DNA from: DATFMP01 sp035266845
Lineage (GTDB): Bacteria > SAR324 > JACQKK01
NCBI GenBank assembly: GCA_035266845.1
Contig: DATFMP010000040.1
Coordinates: forward strand, 1 to 64,000
DNA: 64,000 nt
Direction: 5' to 3'
Part shown: positions 1-8,967 of the stretch, piece by piece
How the letters are laid out: each line of letters begins with the position of its first letter
How positions within the stretch are numbered: position 1 is the first letter of the stretch
Notes under the pieces: model-generated
Databases searched by the model: none
The model's input: only the letters and a program-made list of their open reading frames with translations
Told to the model about the DNA's origin: nothing
Made by a program: the position numbers and the translations under genes

Positions 1-720
1 GGGGCACTACAGCGACGGCAGCAATGCGCCGCTGACCGGCGGGCTGAGCTGGAGCAGCAGCGCGCCCGGCGTGGCCACGGTGAGCGCGACGGGGCTGGCG
101 ACAGGCATCGCGGCGGGCAGCACGACGATCACGGCCACGCATACGGCCACGGGCATTAGTGGCTCCGCCAGCCTGCAGGTGACGGGCGGGGGCGGACCCG
201 ATCTGGTGATGATCAACGTGGCGCCCGGCACGGCCTCGATCGCCGTGGGCGGGACGCAGCAGTACACGGCCACGGGGATTTACAGCGACCGCACCACGCA
301 GAATCTGACCCCGCAGGTGAGCTGGAGCAGCAGCGCGCCAAGCGTGGCGACGGTCAGTGCAGGCGGTCTGGCCACTGGTGTCGCGGCGGGTAGCACGACC
401 ATCACGGCCACGCTTTCGGGCATCAGCGGCTCGGCCAGCCTGCAGGTGACGGGCGGGGAGCCGCCAACGCTGGAGACGATCACGCTGGCGCCCACGTCGG
501 CGAGCATTGTGGTGGGGGCCACGCAGCAGTTCTCGGCCACGGGGCACTACAGCGACGGCACCAGCGCGCCGCTGACCACGGGCCTGAGCTGGAGCAGCAG
601 CGCGCCGGGCGTGGCGACGGTCAATGCGAGCGGGCTGGCGACGGGCATCGCGGCGGGCAGCACGACGATCATGGCCACGCACACGGCCACGGGCATCAGC
701 GGTTCGGCCAGCCTGGAAGT
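1..720 (+). repeat. Tandem BIg2-encoding repeats, period about 270 bp
   Basis: Three copies (the first one cut by the window edge) begin near 1, 274 and 541. Copy one (1-180) and copy three (541-720) are about 90% identical by eye, while the middle copy is more diverged. The pattern suggests recent duplication or conversion between alternate repeats. Confidence 0.85.
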
Positions 721-1849
721 CACCGAAATCGTGACGGGGTCCTACTGGACAACGGAGGAAATCCCGGTCGATCCGGTTACGCTTGCGTCCGGCATTCTCG
801 ATGTGACAGTGCCCGAGCCGGCCGCCGCAATCGGGATCGCCGTAGAGGGCTCAAACACCAACTACAAGGTGATCGATCACGGCATCTTCCTGCAGGATGG
901 GGGTGGCAATCCGCTGTTCATCACCGATCCGAATGGTGATCCGGTGCCGCTGGCGTTCAATTTCATAGATACCAATGGAGATGGGCAGAACGAGGACTTC
1001 AGCGTGCTGTATGACCGCGAGGCAACGGCGTTGTTCTTCCCCAACGATGGTACGCTGCCAACACTGCCCGCGGGTACCTACCATTTCCCGCTGGCCTCGT
1101 TTAACGCCTCCGGGACGGCGCTGCAGTCCGATACGCTCCAGCCCTACGTTTACTTCAAGGTGCCCACCACTGAGCAGACGACGCTTAAGGTGAACCTCTT
1201 CGTAATTTCCGGGGTGGGTGGGATCACGACCGCCACGCAGGCGCAGAACGATCCGGAGATCCAGGGCGCCATTGCGGTGCTGCAGAATGTGTACGAGTCG
1301 AATGCGAACACGCTGGTTCACTTGGATATCAATGTCGCGGTGATTCCGGACTCGAGCTTTGCGATCATCGAGAGCGACGCGGAGGTGGATGCGCTGTTCA
1401 GCGGGTACCCGACGACGCCCACGCACGATGCGGTGAACCTATTCGTGATATCGCAGTTGTCGTACCTGCCCTCGGGCGTGGTCGGATTCACCTCCCGGAT
1501 TCCGGGCCCGTTTACACGGCAGGGCACCATTCAGTCCGGCACGGTCATGGAGTATCAGGGTGACAACACAGGGGAAGTGCTGGGGGTGGTGCTGGCTCAC
1601 GAACTTGGCCACTACCTGGGGCTGTGGCACACCAGCCAGACAAATTCGACCGCCACCGGCATCATCGGCGAAGATCCAATTGCCGATACGCCCGTGTGCA
1701 CAAACGCCCAGATTGGTTCAGGCGGCATCAATGCGTGTCCAGACCGCACGAACCTGATGTTCCCATATGTCAGCCCGGATGCGAACCCACCGGTCAGCGT
1801 GGACCAGGGCACCGTGATCCTGCTCAACCCGGCCGTGCGCCTGCCTTGA
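2..1849 (+). CDS. Secreted pappalysin-like metalloprotease with Ig-like (BIg2) repeats, 5' partial
   Basis: The reading frame is open from the window edge, so the N-terminus and any signal peptide lie outside. The first ~240 residues are tandem bacterial Ig-like (BIg2) repeats of about 90 residues, each with the SWSSSAP.VATV and GLATG.AAGSTTI signatures. A unique region follows, then a zinc-protease domain: HELGHYLGLWH at 1598-1630 is the metzincin HExxHxxGxxH motif, followed by a DTP segment, cysteines and NLMFPY as a likely Met-turn, the pattern seen in M43 pappalysin-like enzymes. I infer an exported or surface protease acting on proteins outside the cell. The repeats are near-identical at DNA level (see findings). 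Substrate unknown. Confidence 0.85.
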   Translation, partial: GHYSDGSNAPLTGGLSWSSSAPGVATVSATGLATGIAAGSTTITATHTATGISGSASLQVTGGGGPDLVMINVAPGTASIAVGGTQQYTATGIYSDRTTQNLTPQVSWSSSAPSVATVSAGGLATGVAAGSTTITATLSGISGSASLQVTGGEPPTLETITLAPTSASIVVGATQQFSATGHYSDGTSAPLTTGLSWSSSAPGVATVNASGLATGIAAGSTTIMATHTATGISGSASLEVTEIVTGSYWTTEEIPVDPVTLASGILDVTVPEPAAAIGIAVEGSNTNYKVIDHGIFLQDGGGNPLFITDPNGDPVPLAFNFIDTNGDGQNEDFSVLYDREATALFFPNDGTLPTLPAGTYHFPLASFNASGTALQSDTLQPYVYFKVPTTEQTTLKVNLFVISGVGGITTATQAQNDPEIQGAIAVLQNVYESNANTLVHLDINVAVIPDSSFAIIESDAEVDALFSGYPTTPTHDAVNLFVISQLSYLPSGVVGFTSRIPGPFTRQGTIQSGTVMEYQGDNTGEVLGVVLAHELGHYLGLWHTSQTNSTATGIIGEDPIADTPVCTNAQIGSGGINACPDRTNLMFPYVSPDANPPVSVDQGTVILLNPAVRLP

Positions 1850-1912
1850 GAGGATGCGATGGGAGGGCTGCACAACCGGCTGCCGGCACATGAAAGCCGG
1901 AAGCGAGTGACA

Positions 1913-2548
1913 ATGAGGCATCGTTTCCAAGCGTCCAGTCGTTGGCTGCTGTCATGCGCGGCGGTTCTGGCCGTGCTGGCGATGTGCGCCGTCCCGTTCG
2001 CGACGGCGCAGACGCTCGTACCCGGCGCGAAGCTGCCGGGCGCGGAGGCGGGCCAGGTGGACAGCGGTCTGGTGCCCGCGACGGCTTACGATCCGGCGCG
2101 GCTGCGGACGCAACTGCTCGGCATTCATGGGTTCACGCGCGCACAACTGGACGCCGCAAGCACAAACGTGCCGCAGATCCTGATGGCCTGGATCGACCAT
2201 CCGACCGAGTCGCATTTCATCCGACGCCAAGCCATCAAGGCATTGCAGTTGTATCCTTCCGACGCCGTGTTCGGGTTCATCCGCGAGCGCCTGCCGCTCG
2301 CCCCGCCCAGTCTGCAGCACCTCTACGTAACGGACCTGAAGGACTACGTCCCTACCCATCCCCAGGAGGTGCAGGATCTCGTGCTGCCCTTGCTGAGCAG
2401 CCCACGAGTCACGGTGCGCCATGCGGCCGTGGACGTGGCCGGGCAGATGAAAGGTTCCGGCAACGTTGTGGCCCGCCTGCAGGAGCGTCTCTCCGAAGAG
2501 CCCGATCCGGGCGTGAAGAAGGACATCGAACGTCAGCTCGCTCCTTGA
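1913..2548 (+). CDS. Exported HEAT-repeat-like hypothetical protein
   Basis: A 211-residue protein follows the metalloprotease closely. I chose the ATG at 1913 rather than 1859 because it begins a good Sec signal peptide: a basic start (MRHRFQ), a hydrophobic core (LLSCAAVLAVLAMCAV) and an A-T-A-Q cleavage region. The mature part has helical pairs such as FIRRQAIKALQLYPSDAVFGF and VRHAAVDVAGQMKGSGNVVA (the second shortened here), which look like HEAT or PBS-lyase-like repeats. Such repeats usually bind proteins. Its position suggests a partner of the upstream protease, but that is inference. No catalytic motif was seen. Confidence 0.7.
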   Translation: MRHRFQASSRWLLSCAAVLAVLAMCAVPFATAQTLVPGAKLPGAEAGQVDSGLVPATAYDPARLRTQLLGIHGFTRAQLDAASTNVPQILMAWIDHPTESHFIRRQAIKALQLYPSDAVFGFIRERLPLAPPSLQHLYVTDLKDYVPTHPQEVQDLVLPLLSSPRVTVRHAAVDVAGQMKGSGNVVARLQERLSEEPDPGVKKDIERQLAP

Positions 2549-2756
2549 CCGGTCATTCCTAAGCTTTGCATCGGGCCTCGGCCCAGTTCGACAGTCCCAT
2601 TGACTGCGCCAGATGATGGCCGTTGGCGTGTGGGTTGGACTGCGTGCGAATTCCCGGTAGGGTACGCGATCAACGGGCTCGTCTCCGCGCTGGATGCGGG
2701 TCGGCGTCGGATTCGCATGGAACCATGCGATTCATCATTCTTCATTCGGACCAGCC

Positions 2757-3782
2757 ATGCTTCTTCCCACCACGCTCGTGGGCAGCTACCCGCAGCCCGA
2801 TTGGCTGATTGACCGGGAGCGGTTGCGTGACCGCTTTCCGCCCCGCGTGCGGGCGCGCGAGCTGTGGCGCATTCCCGAGCCCCTGCTGGCCCAGGCGCAG
2901 GACGATGCGACGCTGCTGGCTATCGACGCCCAGGAGCGCGCGGGGTTGGACATTATCACTGACGGGGAGATTCGCCGCGAGAGCTACTCCAACCGCTTTG
3001 CCACGGTGCTGGAAGGCGTGGATATCGACAACCCGGGCACGGCGCTGGACCGGTCGGGGCACCCCAACCCGGTGCCGCGCATCGTGGGTCCCGTGCGGCG
3101 CGTGCAGCCCGTGGAGGTGGACGACGTCAAGTTCCTGAGGCGCAACACGGATCGACTCATCAAGATGACCGTGCCGGGACCCTTCACGATGTCGCAGCAG
3201 GCCCAGAATGACTTCTATGCGACGGACGCCGAGGCTGCGCTGGACTATGCGGCGGCCGTGAACGAGGAGATTCGCGACCTCTTCGCGGCTGGGGCGGATA
3301 TCGTCCAGATCGACGAGCCCTATATGCAGGCGCGGCCCGAGAAGGCCGCCGCGTTTGGCCTGAACGCGCTCAACCGCGCGCTGGAGGGCATCACGGGCAC
3401 GACGGCCGTGCACATCTGTTTTGGCTACGCCGCGATCATCCACGAGCGGCCCAGCGGCTATTCCTTCCTCACCCAGCTACGGGACTGCACCTGCAAGCAG
3501 ATCTCCATCGAGACGGCGCAATCCGGGCTGGACTGCTCCGTGCTGCGCGACCTGCCGGGCAAGAAGATCCTGCTGGGTGTGCTGGACTTGTCGAGCATGG
3601 AGGTGGAGACGCCGGATACCGTCGCCGATCGCATCCGCCGGGCGTTGCCCCATATGCCTGCGGAGGACATCATCGTGGCCCCGGACTGCGGCATGAAGTA
3701 CCTCCCGCGCGACGTGGCCTATGGCAAGCTGCAGGCGATGGTGGCCGGGGCCCGCATCGTGCGCGAGGAATTGGGCGGCTGA
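2757..3782 (+). CDS. MetE C-terminal-type cobalamin-independent methyltransferase
   Basis: This 341-residue protein corresponds to the catalytic C-terminal barrel of cobalamin-independent methionine synthase and lacks the N-terminal half. It opens with LLPTTLVGSYPQP. The zinc-ligand set of MetE is visible: AVHICFGYA supplies His and Cys, ISIETAQ the Glu, and PDCGMKYL the last Cys. The start at 2757 is preferred because the family begins just before the VGSYP segment. Short MetE-like proteins can transfer methyl groups between small thiols or serve corrinoid-linked pathways rather than make methionine from methyl-THF, so the exact substrate is open. It stands alone, facing the methyltransferase at 3820. 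Confidence 0.85.
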   Translation: MLLPTTLVGSYPQPDWLIDRERLRDRFPPRVRARELWRIPEPLLAQAQDDATLLAIDAQERAGLDIITDGEIRRESYSNRFATVLEGVDIDNPGTALDRSGHPNPVPRIVGPVRRVQPVEVDDVKFLRRNTDRLIKMTVPGPFTMSQQAQNDFYATDAEAALDYAAAVNEEIRDLFAAGADIVQIDEPYMQARPEKAAAFGLNALNRALEGITGTTAVHICFGYAAIIHERPSGYSFLTQLRDCTCKQISIETAQSGLDCSVLRDLPGKKILLGVLDLSSMEVETPDTVADRIRRALPHMPAEDIIVAPDCGMKYLPRDVAYGKLQAMVAGARIVREELGG

Positions 3783-3819
3783 GCGTGGCCCGCGGGAGGG
3801 TGCAGGGGTTCGCGATTGC

Positions 3820-4704
3820 TCACGCCGCATCGGTGTCCGCTTCAGGCTCCGCCCGCTCCAGCAGGGCGTAGCCGCTCATGTGGCTGACCGCCTCACGCTT
3901 GGCGGCCGGCATCAGGCGCATCAGCACCCGGAAGACCAAGGGCATGGGCGTGGGGCGGCCCAGCCGCTGTCCCTCCTCATCCAGATAGCGCATCTGCCGC
4001 AACGCCCAGCCCCGTTCCCGGAAGAAGGTCTCCCAGTCCTCCGGCTCGAACAGGAAGGGCGCATTGGGTCCCAGGGCCTGCCGTAGGCTCCCGCGGTGAT
4101 AGTACTGCATGAACAGCGGGGAGAAGTAGTCCGTAATCCATTGCCGCGCGTGCGGCATGTGGGCCAGGTCGGCAGCCAGGTGTTCGGCCTCATCGTTGCT
4201 GAGGTAGGGCACGACGCCCTCCGTGATCACCAGCACGTGTCGTCCGCCCGCATCGACCTGCCGCAGCAGTTGCGCCCGTGCGGTCGTATCGGCAAGATCG
4301 ATGCCGATCCGCTCCAGCCGGCAGTGCGGGGCCTCGCCGGCCAGCCGCTCGTTCTTGTAGGCGATCAACTCCGGGTAGTCCGCCTCCACCCAGTGCAGAT
4401 CGCTGGGCAACGCCAGCCGGTAGGGCCGGGTGTCAAGGCCAGCGCCAAGGTTGAGGATGGTATCCGCGCCCTCGGCGACCGCCGTGCGCAGGTAGTCGTC
4501 CACGACGTGGGTGCGGATGGCCACGGACCAAGCGACGACGGCGGCACTGCCCATGCTGGAGGCGAGCTCGCGGCCCCGCTCCTGCGCCAGCATGCCGGCA
4601 AGGGGGTCGTGGAACAGGGCGTTCTTGCGCCCGCTTTCCATCGCACGGTACGCGGCGATCCAGAATGCCGTGTCGGATATGTGCTGGATCGGATCGTCGG
4701 CCAT
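3820..4704 (-). CDS. SAM-dependent methyltransferase, leucine carboxyl methyltransferase-like family
   Basis: A class I methyltransferase of 294 residues. The start at 4704 (MADDPIQHISDTAFW) fits the family N-terminus, which carries a DTA/R..E..R patch. The SAM-binding motif LNLGAGLDTRPYR lies at residues 84-96, followed by the acidic strand VEADYPELI. Together these define the PPM1/LCMT-like family often called TIGR00027. Members methylate small molecules or carboxylates, and substrates are mostly unknown. A further 17 in-frame codons upstream (to 4755) are possible but carry no family similarity. It converges with the MetE-like gene. Confidence 0.85.
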   Translation of the reverse strand: MADDPIQHISDTAFWIAAYRAMESGRKNALFHDPLAGMLAQERGRELASSMGSAAVVAWSVAIRTHVVDDYLRTAVAEGADTILNLGAGLDTRPYRLALPSDLHWVEADYPELIAYKNERLAGEAPHCRLERIGIDLADTTARAQLLRQVDAGGRHVLVITEGVVPYLSNDEAEHLAADLAHMPHARQWITDYFSPLFMQYYHRGSLRQALGPNAPFLFEPEDWETFFRERGWALRQMRYLDEEGQRLGRPTPMPLVFRVLMRLMPAAKREAVSHMSGYALLERAEPEADTDAA

Positions 4705-5104
4705 ACCGATTGCGTCCCTGCGCTGAGGGTGATGACTGCTGTGGGGGTCGAACACCCCCGATGGCGCATCGCTGCTGCCACGGCGCGTTGAGCATAGGGG
4801 CGGTGCGAATCAGCGTCAAGCCGCGGCGGGAAGCGTCTAATTGGTGCGCGAGCCTGTCCCGGGCTTCCGCGCAGATGACTGATCCGACGTGGGATTGCCC
4901 GTCGCGGGCGATCGCACCAGAAGATCACAATTCGGCTGGCTGCCGCCGCGAATCGGGGCCATACTGAAGCCTATACGATTGGGGGCGGCGGCCGGATACG
5001 AGGATCGGAGTCCCGTCTCCTGGGCCGCAAGCGCCTGTTATTCCCGGTTGCCGCTGATGCACCGCATGGGTGCCATCCCGCGACCGGTCAAGCCCGGGAG
5101 GGTC
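4705..5104. other. Intergenic region, nothing firm
   Basis: These 400 bases lie between the methyltransferase start and a small downstream reading frame. An open frame runs from 4889 into the small ORF, but its sequence has no recognisable features before the ATG at 5105. I saw no clear promoter, RNA or repeat. Confidence 0.5.
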
Positions 5105-5290
5105 ATGTCGAAAGTGGATGGGGCAGCGCTGCCCCTGGAGGACTGGATGGTGTGGGTGGCCGTCCGCGATGCGAGACTGTCGCCGGCTGGATTCGAAGCG
5201 ATTCGCTCGCTGCTGGCGGAGAAGGAGACGCAACTGCGTGAGCCCGCGCCGGGCACACCGCTGGTTTCCCTCACTGCCGATAGCGAGTAG
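5105..5290 (+). CDS. Hypothetical small protein (61 aa)
   Basis: A short frame starts MSKVDGAALPLEDWMVWVAV after a GGGAGGG purine stretch. It is acidic and rich in leucine and glutamate, with a central LSPAGFEAIRSLLAEKETQL helix. No family is recognised. It could be real because it has a ribosome binding site and balanced composition, but the frame also continues upstream to 4889 without an obvious start. Function unknown. Confidence 0.4.
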   Translation: MSKVDGAALPLEDWMVWVAVRDARLSPAGFEAIRSLLAEKETQLREPAPGTPLVSLTADSE

Positions 5291-5406
5291 CGTAGCTCCG
5301 GCGGCCGCGGGGGCGAATGGGCGAGGAGCGGCCTGGAACCGGACCCCTGGCCGCTGCAGGGAACCAACTCGCGCGCCACCGCGCACCGTGATCGAGCACC
5401 TGGAGT

Positions 5407-5598
5407 CTAGCGAAAGACCGCGTTGTGGATTTCGGTCCGCCGGCGGTCGATGATCTGGCGGCGGTCGGTGACGCGTCGCTCCTCACGCTCGCGCTCCGCG
5501 TTGGTCAACTCCCGCCCATAGCGGCGCCGCTCCTCAAGGCGACGGTGCTCGATGCGCCGCTCCTCTTCCTTCGAGACTGCCTTGCGTTGTTCGGTCAT
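5407..5598 (-). CDS. Hypothetical highly charged small protein (63 aa)
   Basis: The protein begins MTEQRKAVSKEEERRIEHRR and is almost entirely Arg, Glu and polar residues, predicted to form one long basic helix. An AGGAA sequence sits about eight bases before the ATG at 5598. Such proteins may bind nucleic acid or be membrane-peripheral, but no family is recognised. The composition could also be a GC-rich artefact. Confidence 0.4.
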   Translation of the reverse strand: MTEQRKAVSKEEERRIEHRRLEERRRYGRELTNAEREREERRVTDRRQIIDRRRTEIHNAVFR

Positions 5599-5908
5599 GG
5601 CCAAGTTTCCTGAGCTGTGTTGGACTGCGTCCCTGCGCTCCTCACGCAGCTAACTCGTTGGAGTGGCAAGCCAAATGCGTGCCAGGGCGCCACGTCGGTG
5701 TCGGAATGCGATCCAGACCGGGAGGTTGTCGCAAACGTCGGGGCCCTGAAGGGGCATTTTCCTGCGATTGCGGCGGAGCCGCCGCTGCACGTAAGAAGGG
5801 CCGCCCGGCGTTGCCCGCCGCCTGTCGTGCATCGGCGCGTTGGGCGGGCTATCATGGCTGCGAGGGTGCACTGGCAGCCCGCCGCATCCCAGCCGCGAGG
5901 ACGCTCCG
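5599..5908. other. Intergenic region, nothing firm
   Basis: About 300 bases lie between the divergent small charged ORF and the next gene. A GAGGACGCTCCG leader with a weak GAGG ribosome site precedes the ATG at 5909. No promoter pair or RNA structure was convincing. Confidence 0.4.
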
Positions 5909-6877
5909 ATGCCGATCAAGGAAGAAGACCCCTGGCGCATGCAATACTTTGTGGGCGTGGACTGTCCGTCCGACGTGATCGTGCCCACGGAGGACGGCGA
6001 CGCCTACATGATGTTTCCCAGGTACCGCTGGCTCTACAACAAGATGCTGGTGGCGGAGAGCCAAGGCCTCGAGTACGCACCGCACGGCTTTGCGCCGACG
6101 CACTATCCGGTGTTCAGCAAGCCCATCTACAACATGCGGGGCATGGGGGCGGGCACCCGTGTGCTGCGCAGTTACCGGGAGTACCTGCACCACCAGGAGC
6201 CGGGGCACTTCTGGATGGAACTGCTCACGGGCGAGCACGTCAGCACGGATTGCGCCGTGGTGCAGGGCGAGCCCCGCTGGTGGCGGCACGTCACCGGGCG
6301 GGAGATCGGCGACGGCATGTTCGACTACTGGACGGTGCACGCAGAGGCCCGTCCGGAGTTGGAGGCGTACTGCGGCGAATGGATCCGCCGCAAGCTGGCC
6401 GGGTACACGGGCATGCTGAACCTGGAGAGCATTGGCGGCCGCATCATCGAGGTGCATATGCGCTTCGCCGACCAATGGCCGGATCTCTATGGCCCCGGCT
6501 GGGTGCAGGCCGCGGTGCGGCTGTACGCGGAAGGCCGATGGGAATTCGCGGACGAGGCACGCCGTACGGGGTACAGCGTGGTGCTCTTCGGTGGGCACGG
6601 CCTGCGCTACAGGCATCCTCCGCCGGACCTGGTGGCCGAAGTGCGCGCGCTACCGCAGGTCTCCAGCGTACAGATCACCTTCCATGAGGATCGCCCCCCG
6701 CGGGCCCATGCTATGCCGCCGGGCGGCTTCCGGCTCTGCATCGTGAACTGTTGGGAGCTGGAGGCGGGTTTGGCCGCGCGTGAGCGACTGGCGCTGTCGT
6801 TCTGGTCCACCCAGACCCTCTATGGCCGTCGGCGCCGCCGGCCCTCCGAAGCCACTGCCACTGCCACGGGCGCCTGA
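5909..6877 (+). CDS. Conserved-looking hypothetical protein with ATP-grasp-like C-terminal segment
   Basis: A 322-residue protein of unknown function. The start at 5909 (MPIKEEDPWRMQYF) has a GAGG site; 23 upstream codons lack coding character. The centre and C-terminal half contain the stretch LNLESIGGRIIEVHMRFADQ, which resembles the metal- and nucleotide-binding end of ATP-grasp folds (hydrophobic-N-x-E followed by GGR..E.H.R), but I could not identify a complete ATP-grasp domain. The N-terminal part, with PTEDGDAYMMFPRYRWLYNK, is unusual. The tail overlaps the upstream frame of the CocE hydrolase. An amide or peptide ligase-like role is possible but not shown. Confidence 0.6.
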   Translation: MPIKEEDPWRMQYFVGVDCPSDVIVPTEDGDAYMMFPRYRWLYNKMLVAESQGLEYAPHGFAPTHYPVFSKPIYNMRGMGAGTRVLRSYREYLHHQEPGHFWMELLTGEHVSTDCAVVQGEPRWWRHVTGREIGDGMFDYWTVHAEARPELEAYCGEWIRRKLAGYTGMLNLESIGGRIIEVHMRFADQWPDLYGPGWVQAAVRLYAEGRWEFADEARRTGYSVVLFGGHGLRYRHPPPDLVAEVRALPQVSSVQITFHEDRPPRAHAMPPGGFRLCIVNCWELEAGLAARERLALSFWSTQTLYGRRRRRPSEATATATGA

Positions 6878-6914
6878 GCGGCCCTGCTGTGTCCACTCGC
6901 GTCCCCGGAGCCGC

Positions 6915-8948
6915 GTGAGCGTCCGCACTGACCTGCCCCGCGCGTTTCGCGAGATTGAGAACGAATGGATTCCGCTGCCGGACGGCTGCCGCCTCGCGGC
7001 GCGCATGTGGCTGCCGGAGGGAGCGGAGGCGGCACCGGTGCCGGCCATCCTGGAGTATCTGCCCTACCGCAAGCGCGACTTCACCCGCTACCGCGACGAG
7101 CCCATGCACCGTTACTTCGCCGGGCACGGTTACGCCGCGCTGCGCGTGGACATCCGCGGCTCGGGCGAGTCGGACGGGCTGCTGGAGGACGAGTACTCGG
7201 AGCAGGAACTGGCCGACGCGCTGGACGTGCTGCGCTGGATCGCCGCACAACCCTGGTGCAGCGGCGCAGTGGGCATGATCGGCATCTCCTGGGGGGGCTT
7301 CAACTCGCTGCAGGTGGCGGCGCTGCGCCCGCCGGAGCTGCGCGCGATCATCACGCTGTGCTCCACGGACGACCGCTACGCAGACGATGCGCACTACATG
7401 GGCGGCTGCCTGCTCAACGAGAACCTGCAGTGGGGCTCGATCCTCCTGCACAGCATCGCCTTTCCGCCCGATCCGGAACTGGTGGGCAGCCGCTGGCGCG
7501 AGCTGTGGCTCGACCGGCTGCGGCATCTGGTGCCCTTTCCCGCCCACTGGATGCGGCATCCCTGGCGCGACGACTTCTGGCGCCACGGCTCGGTCTGCGA
7601 GGACTACGCCCGCATTACCTGCCCTGTCTATGCCATCGGCGGCTGGGCGGACGGCTACTCGAATGCCGTGCCACGCCTGCTGGAGGGCCTGCAGGCACCC
7701 CGCAAGGGCCTGATTGGCCCCTGGGCGCACGTGTTCCCGCATGATGGCGTGCCTGGGCCGGCCATCGGCTTCCTGCAGGAGGCCCTGCGCTGGTGGGATC
7801 ACTGGCTGCAGGGCCGCGCTACAGGAATCATGGACGAGCCCATGTTGCGCGTCTGGATGCAGGACAGCGTGCCGCCGCAGCCCTTCTACGAGGAGCGCCC
7901 CGGGCGGTGGGTGGCTGAGTCCGCCTGGCCCTCGCCGCGCATCGCGCCACAGCGCTGGCACCTGGGGGCGGCCGGTCTGACCGAGGGCCCCGGCGAGCCC
8001 GCCGTGCTGGCCATCGCCTCACCGCAGACCACTGGGTTCTACGGCGGCGAGTGGTGCGGATTCGGAGCCGATGGCGAGGCGCCCGGAGATCAGCGGCCGG
8101 ACGATGGCCGCTCGCTGTGCTTCGATTCGGCGCCGCTGCCTGACCGGCTGGAGATTATGGGCGCACCGGTGCTGGACGTGGAACTCTCCGCCGACCGGCC
8201 CGTGGCCCTGCTGGCGGTGCGCCTGAACGAGGTGGCGCCCAACGGCGCTTCGACCCGCATCACGTACGGCCTGTTGAACCTGACCCACCGCGATGGTCAT
8301 GCGCAGCCGCAGCCCCTGGAGCCGGGCCATGGCACCCGTGTGTGCGTGCAACTAAACGACATCGCTCACGCCTTCGCCCCGGGCAGCCGGGTGCGCTTGG
8401 CCCTTTCCACGGCCTACTGGCCGGTGGCTTGGCCAGCGCCGGAGCCCGTCACGTTGACCGTGCACACGGCCGGCAGCACGCTCGCCATACCCGTGCGTCC
8501 ACCTGACCCGGACGACGTGGCACTGGCAGCCTTCCCGCCGCCGGAGCGCGCGTCGGGCGATTCCCCGGTGCTGCTGCGGCCCGCGCCCTTCCGGCGCCGC
8601 GTGGAGCGCGACCTGACCAGCAACGAATGGATCTACACCCTGGAGAGCGACGGGGGCGAGTTGCAGGGCGCAGCGCTGGCGCACCTTGAGGCGATCGGAT
8701 TGGAGGTGGGGCACCGGCTCTTCAGGCAGCACCGCATCGTGGAGAACGACCCGCGCACAGCCCACTCGGAGTTGCGCCAGCGCACCACCCTGCGCCGCGG
8801 AAGCTGGGCGGTGCGTATCGAGAGCCGCACGCGCCTCGCCTCCAGCGCGGATAGCTTCCACTTTAGCGGCCTGCTGGACGCCTACGAGAACGACCGCTGC
8901 ATCTTTTCCCGCACCTGGGACGAAGCCATCCCCCGTCGGCTGGTGTAG
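6915..8948 (+). CDS. CocE/NonD family serine hydrolase (X-Pro dipeptidyl peptidase-like)
   Basis: A 677-residue enzyme with an alpha/beta-hydrolase domain followed by a jelly-roll C-terminal domain of X-Pro dipeptidyl-peptidase type. The nucleophile sits in GISWGG (Ser125), the acid in GGWADGYSN (Asp246) and the base in GPWAHVFPHDG (His272). The oxyanion region LEYLPYRKRD is family-typical. I chose GTG at 6915 because GGAG lies just upstream and the sequence before it is low-complexity; the frame itself extends to 6780, overlapping the previous gene. The family includes cocaine esterase, alpha-amino acid ester hydrolases and acylases. The natural substrate is unknown. No signal peptide, so probably cytoplasmic. 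Confidence 0.9.
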   Translation: MSVRTDLPRAFREIENEWIPLPDGCRLAARMWLPEGAEAAPVPAILEYLPYRKRDFTRYRDEPMHRYFAGHGYAALRVDIRGSGESDGLLEDEYSEQELADALDVLRWIAAQPWCSGAVGMIGISWGGFNSLQVAALRPPELRAIITLCSTDDRYADDAHYMGGCLLNENLQWGSILLHSIAFPPDPELVGSRWRELWLDRLRHLVPFPAHWMRHPWRDDFWRHGSVCEDYARITCPVYAIGGWADGYSNAVPRLLEGLQAPRKGLIGPWAHVFPHDGVPGPAIGFLQEALRWWDHWLQGRATGIMDEPMLRVWMQDSVPPQPFYEERPGRWVAESAWPSPRIAPQRWHLGAAGLTEGPGEPAVLAIASPQTTGFYGGEWCGFGADGEAPGDQRPDDGRSLCFDSAPLPDRLEIMGAPVLDVELSADRPVALLAVRLNEVAPNGASTRITYGLLNLTHRDGHAQPQPLEPGHGTRVCVQLNDIAHAFAPGSRVRLALSTAYWPVAWPAPEPVTLTVHTAGSTLAIPVRPPDPDDVALAAFPPPERASGDSPVLLRPAPFRRRVERDLTSNEWIYTLESDGGELQGAALAHLEAIGLEVGHRLFRQHRIVENDPRTAHSELRQRTTLRRGSWAVRIESRTRLASSADSFHFSGLLDAYENDRCIFSRTWDEAIPRRLV

Positions 8949-8967
8949 CGACGGGAAGTTGTGCGCC

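Noticed and set aside
5617..6687. 356-codon frame on the plus strand near the unknown protein
   Set aside because: It overlaps the better frame at 5909-6877, which has codon-typical composition; the alternative is Arg/Gly/His rich.
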